Shown in pieces: positions 42,930-51,498 of a DNA stretch of 64,000 nt. The stretch covers positions 186,001 through 250,000 of the forward strand of contig DATMBF010000005.1 in assembly GCA_035559595.1 (NCBI GenBank), given 5' to 3'. A model generated the notes under the pieces. It made no database searches. It was given only the letters and a program-made list of their open reading frames with translations, and was not told where the DNA came from. Origin of the DNA: DATMBF01 sp035559595. Its GTDB lineage: Bacteria > Bacteroidota > Ignavibacteria > UBA10030. Position numbers and translations under genes: made by a program. How positions within the stretch are numbered: position 1 is the stretch's first letter; the number at the start of each line of letters is the position of its first letter.

Positions 42930-43517
42930 GTGGTGGATTTCCTCTACTCCCTCGATGTGGCCCTTTTCTATGTTGTTAATCACACTCTACAGAATGGCAT
43001 TTTCGATGTTCTCATGCCATGGGTTACGGACATCAACAAACACTGGTCGGGCCGCATCACGATTCTTGTTGTGTGGATTTTCCTTCTCACGCGGGCCGGC
43101 ACAGCCGGCAGGACGGCCGCACTTCTGCTGATCCCAAGTTTTCTCTTCAGCGATCAACTGAATAGCTCCGTTCTGAAATTCATGTTTGACCGGCCTCGGC
43201 CCTGTCACGTGCTTTCCGATGTGCGCCTGCTTGTCCCATGCGGTAGCGGCTTTTCCTTTCCTTCCTCTCATGCTGTTAATAATTTTTCTGCTGCAGTGGT
43301 GCTGGCGGCGTTCCTCCCTAGATGGAGGTGGGCGTTTTTCGGTTGGGCAGTGCTGATCTCGTGTTCACGAGTCTATGTCGGCGTTCACTACCCGTCCGAT
43401 GTTCTCGGGGGTGCTACTGTGGGCACAGCGTGCGGATTTCTGCTCGTTATGATGTATCGGTACACGGAGACTCACGTGAAACGTTGGGTTGACCGAAGGA
43501 AGGAGAAGAATGGCTGA
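42930..43517 (+). CDS. PAP2-type phosphatase, membrane protein
   Basis: 195-residue member of the PAP2/undecaprenyl-diphosphatase family. The three catalytic motifs are present: KFMFDRPRPC (K-x6-RP), SFPSSHAVNN (PSGH) and SRVYVGVHYPSDVLGG (SRX5HX3D). Five or six membrane segments are visible. It likely removes phosphate from a lipid-phosphate such as undecaprenyl diphosphate. The GTG at 42930 follows the TGA of the DedA gene directly (TGAGTG). The 3' end overlaps the lnt start by 8 bases. Confidence 0.93.
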   Translation: MVDFLYSLDVALFYVVNHTLQNGIFDVLMPWVTDINKHWSGRITILVVWIFLLTRAGTAGRTAALLLIPSFLFSDQLNSSVLKFMFDRPRPCHVLSDVRLLVPCGSGFSFPSSHAVNNFSAAVVLAAFLPRWRWAFFGWAVLISCSRVYVGVHYPSDVLGGATVGTACGFLLVMMYRYTETHVKRWVDRRKEKNG

Positions 43518-45180
43518 CATCTCATTGGTTGAATCGGCAGGCTCTCGGATTCGTTGGAACATCGGACTCGCCATTGCCTCCGGACTCCTCCTTGGTCTTG
43601 CATTTCCACCTTCGCCTTTGTACACGCTGGCGTATGTGGGATTCATTCCTCTCTTTCTTCTCTTCGATCGAGTTGAAAGTTTCTCCGGTCTCTTTCGCTA
43701 TAGTTATCTCTCGATGTTTGTCTTCAACGCGGTTACGCTCTATTGGGTTGGGGGATTTACCCACGGTCGGGACCCATGGCTAATGATTTCCGGCGCTGCG
43801 CTTCTTTTGTTTCACCCGATTCTCTCGAGCATTCCGATCATCCTCTATGGTCTGGTGAGACGATGGATGAACCGGTGGTTGCGACTCTTGGCATTTATCT
43901 TTTTTTGGGTCGGTTGGGAGTACGTCCATGCCTTTGGTGAAGTCTCTTTCCCGTGGATCACTCTTGGGAGCAGTCAGGCCTATGATCTTGCTCGCAGTCA
44001 GATAGCAGAATACACATCGGTATACGGCATTTCCTTTTTGCTTCTTAGCTTTAACCTGATTGCGTATTACCTCCTTGTGCAAGCCGCGCTCCGTGAATGG
44101 AGAATGTGGAATGTCCGTGCAGTTGTTCTTATTCTTCTCCTCCTTACCGTGTATCTGCTTCCCTGGTGGTACGGGATCCGCGTGATGGACAGAGTTGACA
44201 CGGAAGAAGGGAGGCCTCTGCAGGTCGGGGTGATTCAACCGAATGTTGATCCATGGGAGAAATGGGGGGAGGGATTTGCCTCACGCCAGGAGGCATATCG
44301 CCAACAGCTTGACATTCTTCTTGCATCAACGGCACCTCTTGCAGCGGATTCTGTGGATTTGATCATCTGGCCGGAAACAGCACTCCCTTTTTGGGCACTG
44401 TTGCCACAATATGAGGAATACCGAGATCGGATTCAGCGATTCGTCGACTCTGTGAAGACGCCGTTGTTTACGGGACTACCTCACGCGGAGTATTTTGACG
44501 AGCAATCCGCACCGGTAACTGCACGGCCTGTTCGTTCGACCGGACTTTTTGTTGAGTCGTACAACTCCGCCGTTCTTTTTTCGCCGGGTAAACCGGCGTC
44601 GGATGTTTATCGGAAGATCGTTTTGGTTCCTTTTGCAGAGCGCATTCCGTACGCTGAATCCGTACCGTTTCTCATCGAGCCGCTGAAATGGGGTGTTGGG
44701 ATCAGCGGATGGGGTAAGGGGCAGGATACGATTGTTTATGAGCTTGAGACTCGCTCGAGCTCGCAAGCGAAGTTTTCTGGGATGATCTGTTACGAATCCG
44801 TGTTTCCACAATTCGTGCGCGAGTTCGCTGTCCGCGGAGCTGAGTTCTTGGTGGTGATAACGAATGACAGCTGGTGGGGAAACACCTCCGGCGCCTATCA
44901 GCATATTGCGATGGCATCGCTACGGGCAATCGAAAACCGCCGTTGGGTTGTGCAAGCGGCCAATGGAGGGATTTCCGCATTTGTCGATCCGGTCGGGAGA
45001 ATTCGTCAGGCTACGGAGCTGTATACCCAGGATGCGCGGCGGGCAGAGATCGAAGCACGTCAAGGTGAAACATTTTATGTGCAGCACGGAGATATCTTTG
45101 CACGGATCTGTTTGTATTGCTCGGCCCTGTTTGTTATCTTGGCTTTCATTAATCGCTATCGTCACAAGAGTCATCAATGA
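43510..45180 (+). CDS. lnt: Apolipoprotein N-acyltransferase
   Basis: 556-residue inner-membrane enzyme that adds the third acyl chain to lipoproteins. An N-terminal group of about six membrane segments (residues 15-225) is followed by the nitrilase domain with Glu in IIWPETALPF, Lys in YRKIVLVPFAER and Cys in SGMICYESVFP, the catalytic triad, plus a final membrane segment near the C-terminus. The ATG at 43510 is the likely start, since AAGGAG lies just upstream; an in-frame TTG at 43489 is less likely. It fits with the Lol exporter encoded 5 kb upstream. Confidence 0.95.
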   Translation: MADISLVESAGSRIRWNIGLAIASGLLLGLAFPPSPLYTLAYVGFIPLFLLFDRVESFSGLFRYSYLSMFVFNAVTLYWVGGFTHGRDPWLMISGAALLLFHPILSSIPIILYGLVRRWMNRWLRLLAFIFFWVGWEYVHAFGEVSFPWITLGSSQAYDLARSQIAEYTSVYGISFLLLSFNLIAYYLLVQAALREWRMWNVRAVVLILLLLTVYLLPWWYGIRVMDRVDTEEGRPLQVGVIQPNVDPWEKWGEGFASRQEAYRQQLDILLASTAPLAADSVDLIIWPETALPFWALLPQYEEYRDRIQRFVDSVKTPLFTGLPHAEYFDEQSAPVTARPVRSTGLFVESYNSAVLFSPGKPASDVYRKIVLVPFAERIPYAESVPFLIEPLKWGVGISGWGKGQDTIVYELETRSSSQAKFSGMICYESVFPQFVREFAVRGAEFLVVITNDSWWGNTSGAYQHIAMASLRAIENRRWVVQAANGGISAFVDPVGRIRQATELYTQDARRAEIEARQGETFYVQHGDIFARICLYCSALFVILAFINRYRHKSHQ

Positions 45181-46214
45181 AACGGCGATTCATCGATCTG
45201 CGAAGCGATACAGTAACGAAGCCCACTGCTGAAATGCGTCAGGCGATGGCGAATGCCGAAGTGGGGGATGATGTGTTTGGCGAAGATCCGACGGTTCAAC
45301 GCTTGCAAAGTACAGTGGCCGAGATGCTTGGGAAAATAGCTGCCTTGTATGTGCCTTCGGGTGTCATGGCCAATCAACTTGCAATCAAAGTCCTCACCAA
45401 ACCCGGTGAAGAAATAATTGTCGAAAGAGATTCACACATTTTTCATTATGAGAATGCTGCACCGTCTGTTCTTTCTCAGGTACAGCTACATACAGTAGGG
45501 AGTCAGCGCGGTGTTTTCTCTGTTGATGAGCTGGAGCGACACATAAGGCCGAAAGAGTACTATTTTCCTCGGACGTCTGTCATTTGTCTGGAGAATACTC
45601 ACAACCGTGCGGGCGGAGTTGTTTATCCCTTGAGCAGAATTAAGGAAATCTCGAAGCTTGCTCGAAAGCATGATTTGCGAATGCATCTGGATGGTGCAAG
45701 GCTTTGGAATGCAAGTGTGGCTGCAGGCATATCGCCGGCAGAGTTTGCGAAACACTTTGACACTGTTTCAGTCTGTTTCTCAAAAGGGTTGGGTGCCCCT
45801 GTGGGGTCGGCGATTGTAGGGACGAGGGAAATGATCGATCAGGCCCGGAAGTATCGGAAGCTTTTCGGTGGTGGAATGCGACAGGCTGGAATCCTTGCCG
45901 CAGGAGCTTTGTATGCTTTGGAGCATCACCTGCAGAGGTTGGTGGAGGACCACCGTCGTGCGAGGCAGTTTGCCGAACAGGTTGGTGCTCTCCCGGGATT
46001 AACGATTGATATGGAGAGTGTTCAAACCAACATTGTCATCATTGACGTATCGAAAACGAAGAAGACTCCCGGAACAATTCTGAAGAAACTTCGATCGAAG
46101 AATGTTCTTCTTACAGAATCCGGCCCTTCATCAATTCGAGCCGTCATGCACCTGGATATCTCCGACAATGACCTTGACGAGGCAATTACGGTCTTTCAAT
46201 CAATATTCCGTTGA
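45177..46214 (+). CDS. Low-specificity L-threonine aldolase
   Basis: 345-residue fold-type I PLP enzyme cleaving L-(allo)threonine to glycine and acetaldehyde. N-terminal FIDLRSDTVTKPTAEMRQAM, the VGDDVFGEDPTV motif, LENTHNRAGG, HLDGARLWNA and the PLP lysine Lys203 in FSKGLGAPVGS all agree with the family. The ATG overlaps the lnt stop (ATGA); the stop overlaps the next ATG by one base. It is annotated as ltaE-like because subclass (D or L specificity) is not resolved. Confidence 0.93.
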   Translation: MKRRFIDLRSDTVTKPTAEMRQAMANAEVGDDVFGEDPTVQRLQSTVAEMLGKIAALYVPSGVMANQLAIKVLTKPGEEIIVERDSHIFHYENAAPSVLSQVQLHTVGSQRGVFSVDELERHIRPKEYYFPRTSVICLENTHNRAGGVVYPLSRIKEISKLARKHDLRMHLDGARLWNASVAAGISPAEFAKHFDTVSVCFSKGLGAPVGSAIVGTREMIDQARKYRKLFGGGMRQAGILAAGALYALEHHLQRLVEDHRRARQFAEQVGALPGLTIDMESVQTNIVIIDVSKTKKTPGTILKKLRSKNVLLTESGPSSIRAVMHLDISDNDLDEAITVFQSIFR

Positions 46215-46675
46215 TGGACAAATCCAAATTCAAACATAAAACCGAAGTTCGCGTTCGTAATTATGAGGTCGACTGGCAGGGGATTGTGCATAATGCGGTC
46301 TATCTTCTCTATTTCGAGGTTGGGAGGATAGAGTACTTTAAAACGATCGGCATGACGATCAATCGGGAAAGTATTCTCAATCAAGAAAGAATCGTGCTGG
46401 TGAGAAATGAAATTGACTACAAAGCTTCAGCACCGTTTGACGATGTATTAACGATATACACGCGGATGGCGAGAATCGGGAATTCCAGCTTTGTCATGGA
46501 GGGAATCATCGAGAGGTCGACGACGGGGGAGGAGATAGCCAGGAATTTCGCGTTTCACGTTTGGCTTGATCCAGTGACCGGCAAGTCTCGGACGATTCCG
46601 GACAGTTTTCGCCGCAGTGTTCAGGAAAAAGAGGGTTCCCATTGTGCCATCGAGTGGCCGTCGATAGAGGTATGA
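46214..46675 (+). CDS. Acyl-CoA thioesterase family protein (4HBT/YbgC type)
   Basis: 153-residue hot-dog protein. The signature VDWQGIVHNAVYLLYFEVGRIEYF contains the usual D-x-(M/Q)-G-x-x-(H/N)-x-x-x-Y pattern with catalytic Asp. Substrate unknown; members hydrolyse short acyl-CoA or 4-hydroxybenzoyl-CoA. The ATG at 46214 (TGATG overlap with the aldolase stop) is preferred over an in-frame TTG at 46211. Its own stop overlaps the trpE start by four bases. Confidence 0.9.
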   Translation: MDKSKFKHKTEVRVRNYEVDWQGIVHNAVYLLYFEVGRIEYFKTIGMTINRESILNQERIVLVRNEIDYKASAPFDDVLTIYTRMARIGNSSFVMEGIIERSTTGEEIARNFAFHVWLDPVTGKSRTIPDSFRRSVQEKEGSHCAIEWPSIEV

Positions 46676-48195
46676 TTTCGTTCGAGGAATTTCGAAAACT
46701 CTGCACGCAAGGGAACGTGGTTCCCTTATACGAAAAGCTCTTTGCGGACACAGAAACGCCGGTTTCGGTTTATTCCAAGATTCGGGATGAGAGTCCTTTC
46801 TCCTTCCTTCTCGAGAGCGTGGAGGGAGGGGAGCATGTTGGCCGGTACTCATTCATCGGATTCAATCCCTTCATGAACTTTGAGATACGTGGAAAGAGAT
46901 TCTCCCTCCACCCCCGTCACGATGATGTGATGGTTCTTCCCCGGCTTGTCAGCGAAGATGATCATCCACTTGAAGCTCTGAAAAAGATTTTTGCACACCT
47001 CAGGCCGGTACGGTTGAGCGGATTGCCTCGGTTAACTGGTGGAGCGATCGGGTACTTCAGCTATGAGGCGGCACAGCTGGTGGAGAATATTCCTGTTGCT
47101 GCGCGAGACGATCTCAAGATTCCAGACGGGTTTTTGATGTTTTGCGACTTGTTGCTGGTGTTTGATAACGTCTCTCATTCACTGTACATCGTTTCCAATG
47201 CATACATTCCACCAAACAGTACCGAACAGCTTCTCGTCGAAGCATATGAGAAGGCCGCTGAGGAATTATCGACTCTCTCATCTCTCATAACCTCCAAACA
47301 ACCTGCGCCGCTTGGTGCGTATACGATTTCCGCTGGTTTTCAACGGGAAACAAGCAAAGGAGAGTTTGTTGAAAACGTGCGCAAGACGAAACAGTACATC
47401 GTTGAAGGCGACATCTTTCAGCTCGTGTTATCACAGAGAGTGAAGCGTCCAGCAGATGTTGACACATTTGATCTTTACCGTGCGCTTCGTGTTGTCAATC
47501 CTTCGCCTTACATGTACTATTTGAGTATTGACGGGACGGATATTATCGGATCGTCTCCGGAAATGTTGGTTCGGGTGGAAAACCAACGAGTCGAGACAAG
47601 GCCTATCGCAGGCACACGAGCACGCGGTGAGTCCGGAGAAGAAGATGAACGTCTGGCTCAGGAACTCTTAAACGACGAGAAAGAGCGTGCAGAGCATTTG
47701 ATGCTCGTCGATCTCGGACGAAATGATCTTGGACGGATCAGCGTATTTGGCAGTGTTTCCGTCAAACAACTCATGACCATCGAGCGTTACTCGCACGTCA
47801 TGCACATTGTTTCAAGTATCCAAGGCAAGCTGCGGCCCGACTTAACTGCTGTGGATGCGCTGTTTGCTTGTTTTCCGGCAGGGACACTCACTGGAGCACC
47901 GAAGATTCGTGCCATGGAGATCATTGCTGAATTGGAAAACGTGCGAAGGGGAGTCTACGGCGGCGCAATCGTGTACTTTGACTTTTCAGGGTCGATGGAC
48001 TCCTGTATTGCTATTCGAACAATCGTTGCTAAAGAGAAGATGCTCTACTTCCAAGCAGGTGCCGGTATCGTTTTCGACTCGTTGCCTGAGCGGGAGTATG
48101 AGGAAACGCTGGAAAAACTCGGCGCTAACCTGAAAGCGCTTGAATTGATTGAACGCCGCACTGCAACCTCGCTGCCGACAATGGCTGAATCATGA
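46672..48195 (+). CDS. trpE: Anthranilate synthase component I
   Basis: 507 residues. The enzyme turns chorismate plus NH3 (from TrpG) into anthranilate. The feedback-site region LLESVEGGEHVGRYSFIG, and the chorismate-binding domain with IAGTRARGESGEEDERLAQEL (in parts), DLGRNDLGRISVFGSV, PAGTLTGAPKIRAMEII and RRGVYGGAIVYF, are typical TrpE. Length and motifs favour TrpE over PabB, and trpG follows with a four-base overlap. The ATG at 46672 (AGAGG upstream) avoids a longer version that overlaps the thioesterase. Confidence 0.95.
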   Translation: MISFEEFRKLCTQGNVVPLYEKLFADTETPVSVYSKIRDESPFSFLLESVEGGEHVGRYSFIGFNPFMNFEIRGKRFSLHPRHDDVMVLPRLVSEDDHPLEALKKIFAHLRPVRLSGLPRLTGGAIGYFSYEAAQLVENIPVAARDDLKIPDGFLMFCDLLLVFDNVSHSLYIVSNAYIPPNSTEQLLVEAYEKAAEELSTLSSLITSKQPAPLGAYTISAGFQRETSKGEFVENVRKTKQYIVEGDIFQLVLSQRVKRPADVDTFDLYRALRVVNPSPYMYYLSIDGTDIIGSSPEMLVRVENQRVETRPIAGTRARGESGEEDERLAQELLNDEKERAEHLMLVDLGRNDLGRISVFGSVSVKQLMTIERYSHVMHIVSSIQGKLRPDLTAVDALFACFPAGTLTGAPKIRAMEIIAELENVRRGVYGGAIVYFDFSGSMDSCIAIRTIVAKEKMLYFQAGAGIVFDSLPEREYEETLEKLGANLKALELIERRTATSLPTMAES

Positions 48196-48758
48196 TTCTC
48201 GTTATCGACAACTACGATTCGTTCACATACAATCTTGTCCAATATCTGGGCGAGCTTGGCGTTGAGCAGACCGTTGTGCGGAATGATCAGATTACGATCG
48301 ACGAAATCAAGGAGCTTAACCCTGAGGCCATTGTAATCTCGCCGGGTCCATGTACGCCGAAAGAAGCGGGCGTTTCGGTTGACGTCATTCGTTCCTTCCA
48401 TAAGTCTGTACCGATCCTTGGTGTCTGCCTTGGTCACCAGAGCATTGCAGAAGCCTTTGGTGGGAAGGTCGTGCGTGCGCCGGCGATCTTTCACGGCAAG
48501 ACCTCAATGATTCACCACAATGGAGAGGATATCTTTGAGGGGATTCCCTCTCCTTTTGTCGCCGCTCGATATCATTCTCTTGTGGTTGACAAGAATTCGA
48601 TCCCCCCTGAATTGAAAATCACCGCCTGGACCTCGGACAATGTCGTGATGGGGCTCCGTCATGCAACGTATCCTACGGTAGGAGTTCAGTTTCATCCCGA
48701 GTCCATCGCAACCGAACATGGGAAACACCTTTTGAAGAACTTCCTCACTCTTTCATAA
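48192..48758 (+). CDS. trpG: Anthranilate/aminodeoxychorismate synthase glutaminase (component II)
   Basis: 188-residue class I glutamine amidotransferase. N-terminal VIDNYDSFTYNLVQYLG, VISPGPCTPKEAG, catalytic Cys in GVCLGHQSIAEAFGG, and the His-Glu dyad in VQFHPESIATEHGK. It feeds ammonia to TrpE and possibly also to PabB, since many bacteria use one amphibolic subunit. The ATG overlaps the trpE stop. Confidence 0.95.
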   Translation: MILVIDNYDSFTYNLVQYLGELGVEQTVVRNDQITIDEIKELNPEAIVISPGPCTPKEAGVSVDVIRSFHKSVPILGVCLGHQSIAEAFGGKVVRAPAIFHGKTSMIHHNGEDIFEGIPSPFVAARYHSLVVDKNSIPPELKITAWTSDNVVMGLRHATYPTVGVQFHPESIATEHGKHLLKNFLTLS

Positions 48759-48776
48759 TTCGGAAAGGGCATTGCG

Positions 48777-49496
48777 ATGCCAGCCAAGAACAACAATCGG
48801 TCATCCTACGACGAATTGCAGGATCTTCAACTTCGCACGCTCCTTGCCGCACAGGGAGATATCTGGCGGGTGTTTCGCATTATGTCGGAGTTTGTTGAGG
48901 GCTTCACGATGATGTCGAAGCAAGAGAGTCTGGTATCGATCTTCGGTTCGGCGCGTGCAAAACCCGGCTCGAAGTATTATGAAATGGCGGTTCAGGTTGG
49001 GAAGGAGCTTGTCAAGCGTGGTTTCAATGTGCTTACAGGTGGCGGACCCGGCATCATGGAGGCCGGAAACAAAGGTGCCAAGGAGCAAGGCGGAGCTTCA
49101 GTTGGCGTAGCGATCGAGCTTCCGTTCGAAGAGAAATCCAACCCTTATGTTGACCGCGACAAGCTGATCGTTTTCCGACATTTCTTTGTGCGAAAGGTCA
49201 TGTTCGTCAAGTATGCGCACGGCTTTATCGTTCTTCCCGGGGGGTTCGGCACACTCGATGAGTTCTTCGAGGCCATCACGCTCATTCAAACGAAGAAGAC
49301 GCGAGCCTTCCCCGTTGTCTTAATGGGAGCCTCATATTGGGATGGTCTTGTTCGTTGGATTCGCGACACGATGATTCCGGAGGGGACAATCTCACCGGGG
49401 GATATGAATCTTTTCTCTATCACCGATGATCCGGCCGAGGCCGCTCAAATTATTGCCCATTTTTACGAGAAACAGAAGGTGCTCACAAACTTTTAA
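48777..49496 (+). CDS. LOG family (TIGR00730) Rossmann-fold protein
   Basis: 239 residues with the LOG motifs GGGPGIMEAGNKGA and PGGFGTLDEFFEAIT (PGGxGTxxE). These enzymes hydrolyse nucleoside 5'-monophosphates or cytokinin ribotides to the base and ribose-5-phosphate; older annotation called them lysine decarboxylases. The N-terminal 25 residues are polar and probably disordered. It sits 18 bases after trpG, and is followed by a promoter and terminator at 49505-49578. Confidence 0.9.
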   Translation: MPAKNNNRSSYDELQDLQLRTLLAAQGDIWRVFRIMSEFVEGFTMMSKQESLVSIFGSARAKPGSKYYEMAVQVGKELVKRGFNVLTGGGPGIMEAGNKGAKEQGGASVGVAIELPFEEKSNPYVDRDKLIVFRHFFVRKVMFVKYAHGFIVLPGGFGTLDEFFEAITLIQTKKTRAFPVVLMGASYWDGLVRWIRDTMIPEGTISPGDMNLFSITDDPAEAAQIIAHFYEKQKVLTNF

Positions 49497-49504
49497 CGCA
49501 CCGC

Positions 49505-49533
49505 TTGCATTTTCTCCTGCGAAAGAGTATATT
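49505..49533 (+). promoter_or_regulatory. Predicted promoter of rimP-nusA-infB-rbfA-truB-ribF-rpsO-pnp
   Basis: TTGCAT at 49505-49510, 17-base spacer, TATATT at 49528-49533 followed by GG. Start predicted near 49540, only about ten bases before a terminator hairpin. Confidence 0.62.
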
Positions 49534-49550
49534 GGTTCTGCAGTTTGTTG

Positions 49551-49578
49551 ATAGCCCGCCGGACGGGCTATTTTTTTT
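49551..49578 (+). terminator. Intrinsic terminator or attenuator ahead of rimP
   Basis: Perfect 8-bp stem (49551-49558 with 49564-49571), 5-base loop and a run of eight T (49571-49578). It lies between the predicted promoter at 49505 and the rimP start, so it may stop the LOG message and also act as an attenuator for the operon that encodes NusA itself. Confidence 0.88.
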
Positions 49579-49589
49579 GGAGAGCCGTG

Positions 49590-50045
49590 GTGAAAGAATT
49601 AGAGAGTCGATTTCAAGAGATCCTCGAGCCAATTCTCGGACGTTTTGGGGCATTTCTGGTTGGAATCGATATTCGCTCCGAACGAGGCCGAAAGGTCGTT
49701 CAGGCGTTTGTCGATACCGATACAGGCATTACCATCAACCAGTGTGCCGACATCAGCCGGGAACTTTCGCGCGAAATGTCGTTGCAGGAGTTGATTCAAG
49801 GGGATTACCGACTCGAGATTTCATCGCCAGGTCTGGATCGACCGCTGAAGCTGTTGCGACAATACCCGAAAAATGTTGGTCGGAAATTCCGCGTGCGATA
49901 CCGCAGGGGAGACGAGCAACAGTCGATGACGGGCACGCTGGTCGGAGTCGAAGCCGATGTGTTGAAGTTTGAAAGTGAACGAGGAGAAGTTGTCGAACTG
50001 CATTTTGCATCTATTGTTGAATCGAAAGAAGAGCTTCCCTGGTAG
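49590..50045 (+). CDS. rimP: Ribosome maturation factor RimP
   Basis: 151-residue protein needed for 30S maturation. RimP-type signatures are ITINQCADISRELS and YRLEISSPGLDRPL, with the C-terminal SH3-like part (VGRKFRVRYRR). The GTG at 49590 is preferred (GGAG at 49579-49582); GTG at 49587 is also possible. It heads the rimP-nusA-infB cluster conserved across bacteria. Confidence 0.93.
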   Translation: MKELESRFQEILEPILGRFGAFLVGIDIRSERGRKVVQAFVDTDTGITINQCADISRELSREMSLQELIQGDYRLEISSPGLDRPLKLLRQYPKNVGRKFRVRYRRGDEQQSMTGTLVGVEADVLKFESERGEVVELHFASIVESKEELPW

Positions 50046-50077
50046 GTAGCTGCTGATCCCACGTTTGGAGGAATGAG

Positions 50078-51466
50078 ATGAATCACGAAATCGTCGAATC
50101 ATTTGCATCAATGGTTCGAGAAAAAGGAATTGACAAGGATCTTCTTGTTAGCATCATCGAAGATATATTCGGAATGATGGTCCGAAAAAAATACGGTCCA
50201 ACGGCGAAGTTTGACGTTGTTGTGAACATGGACAAAGGTGATATTGAAATCTATTTGGAGAAAGAAGTCGTTGAAACAGTCACCGATCCTCTCACCCAGA
50301 TTGACATCAAGGAGGCTCGAAGGAAGACGGATGAGGATCTCGAGGTCGGCGAAGATTTCGTTGAAATTGTCCCCCTCGAATCGTTTGGTCGGCGGTTGAT
50401 CGTTAGCGCAAAGCAGAATCTCAATCAGCGAATCAAAGAGATTGAGCGCGAAGCGATCTACAACGAATATTCAAACTCCATCGGTGAGATCGTCGTCGGT
50501 GAGATCTATCAGATTCGAAAGGGTCGGGGGGAGATCCTCGTGCTTCACAACAAGAACGAATTGATACTGCCGCGCTCCGAACAAATCTACAAAGAGAGGT
50601 ACAAGAAGGGGGACACCATTCGTGCCGTGGTTAAGGAGGTCCGGAAGAGTTCCGGCACTCCCATTGTCATTATTTCCCGTGCTGACCCGCAATTTCTGAT
50701 GCGGCTTTTTGAAATTGAGATTCCCGAGATCTACGACGGCATCATTGAGATCAAACGCATAGCGCGCGAGCCGGGAGACCGGGCTAAAGTTGCCGTGCTA
50801 TCGCATGATGACCGGATTGACGCTGTTGGTGCCTGTGTCGGCATGAAGGGGGTTCGCATCCATGCGATCGTCCGCGAGCTCAACAACGAAAACATCGACG
50901 TGATCAACTATACGGACGATCCTGTTCTGTTCATCACTCGTGCTCTTGCGCCGGCGAAACTTAAGGAGATTCAGGTTGACGTTGAGAACAAGAAGGCGAC
51001 CGTGCTCGTGGCCCCCGACCAGGTTTCTCTCGCAATCGGCAAGAACGGCCAGAATGTCCGCCTTGCCTCCAAACTTACCGGCTTCGACATTCAGCTTGTG
51101 AAAGAGGTGGTGGAAGAGGAGGAATACGATATGGACCTTTCCGAGTTCCGTGAGGAACTTGGGGACGTGCTGTTCCACAAGTTTTTCGATGAGAACTACA
51201 AAACCGCCCGTGATGTTCTCGATACGCCCCGCGAGCAGCTCATTGCGAACCTTGGCATCGAACCCGAGAAGATCGATGAAATCCTCGACATGTTGAGGAA
51301 AGGTCTCGAAGAAGCAGAGGTCGAAGATGAGGAGGGGGAAGAAGAGGAAGTGGTCGAGCTTCCGCCGCCGGCTTCTTCTCAACCGGTCACAACGGATGGA
51401 GCAGAGACACCGGAAGATTCTGTTAAAGAAGAATCATCGGAAGAAAAAGAACAGCAGCCGTCCTAA
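50078..51466 (+). CDS. nusA: Transcription termination/antitermination protein NusA
   Basis: 462-residue RNA polymerase-associated factor. N-terminal domain (1-120), an S1 domain (about 130-200: VVGEIYQIRKGRGEILV), then two KH modules (GVRIHAIVRELNNENIDVI and the SLAIGKNGQNVRLASKLTG GXXG motif), and a helix-hairpin-like part near residue 380-420. The C-terminal end is highly acidic (EDEEGEEEEVVE), unlike the long acidic repeats of gamma-proteobacteria. A GGAGGA Shine-Dalgarno precedes the ATG. Confidence 0.96.
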   Translation: MNHEIVESFASMVREKGIDKDLLVSIIEDIFGMMVRKKYGPTAKFDVVVNMDKGDIEIYLEKEVVETVTDPLTQIDIKEARRKTDEDLEVGEDFVEIVPLESFGRRLIVSAKQNLNQRIKEIEREAIYNEYSNSIGEIVVGEIYQIRKGRGEILVLHNKNELILPRSEQIYKERYKKGDTIRAVVKEVRKSSGTPIVIISRADPQFLMRLFEIEIPEIYDGIIEIKRIAREPGDRAKVAVLSHDDRIDAVGACVGMKGVRIHAIVRELNNENIDVINYTDDPVLFITRALAPAKLKEIQVDVENKKATVLVAPDQVSLAIGKNGQNVRLASKLTGFDIQLVKEVVEEEEYDMDLSEFREELGDVLFHKFFDENYKTARDVLDTPREQLIANLGIEPEKIDEILDMLRKGLEEAEVEDEEGEEEEVVELPPPASSQPVTTDGAETPEDSVKEESSEEKEQQPS

Positions 51467-51498
51467 CCATGCTGGTGTAACGATACTCTTGAAGAGTA

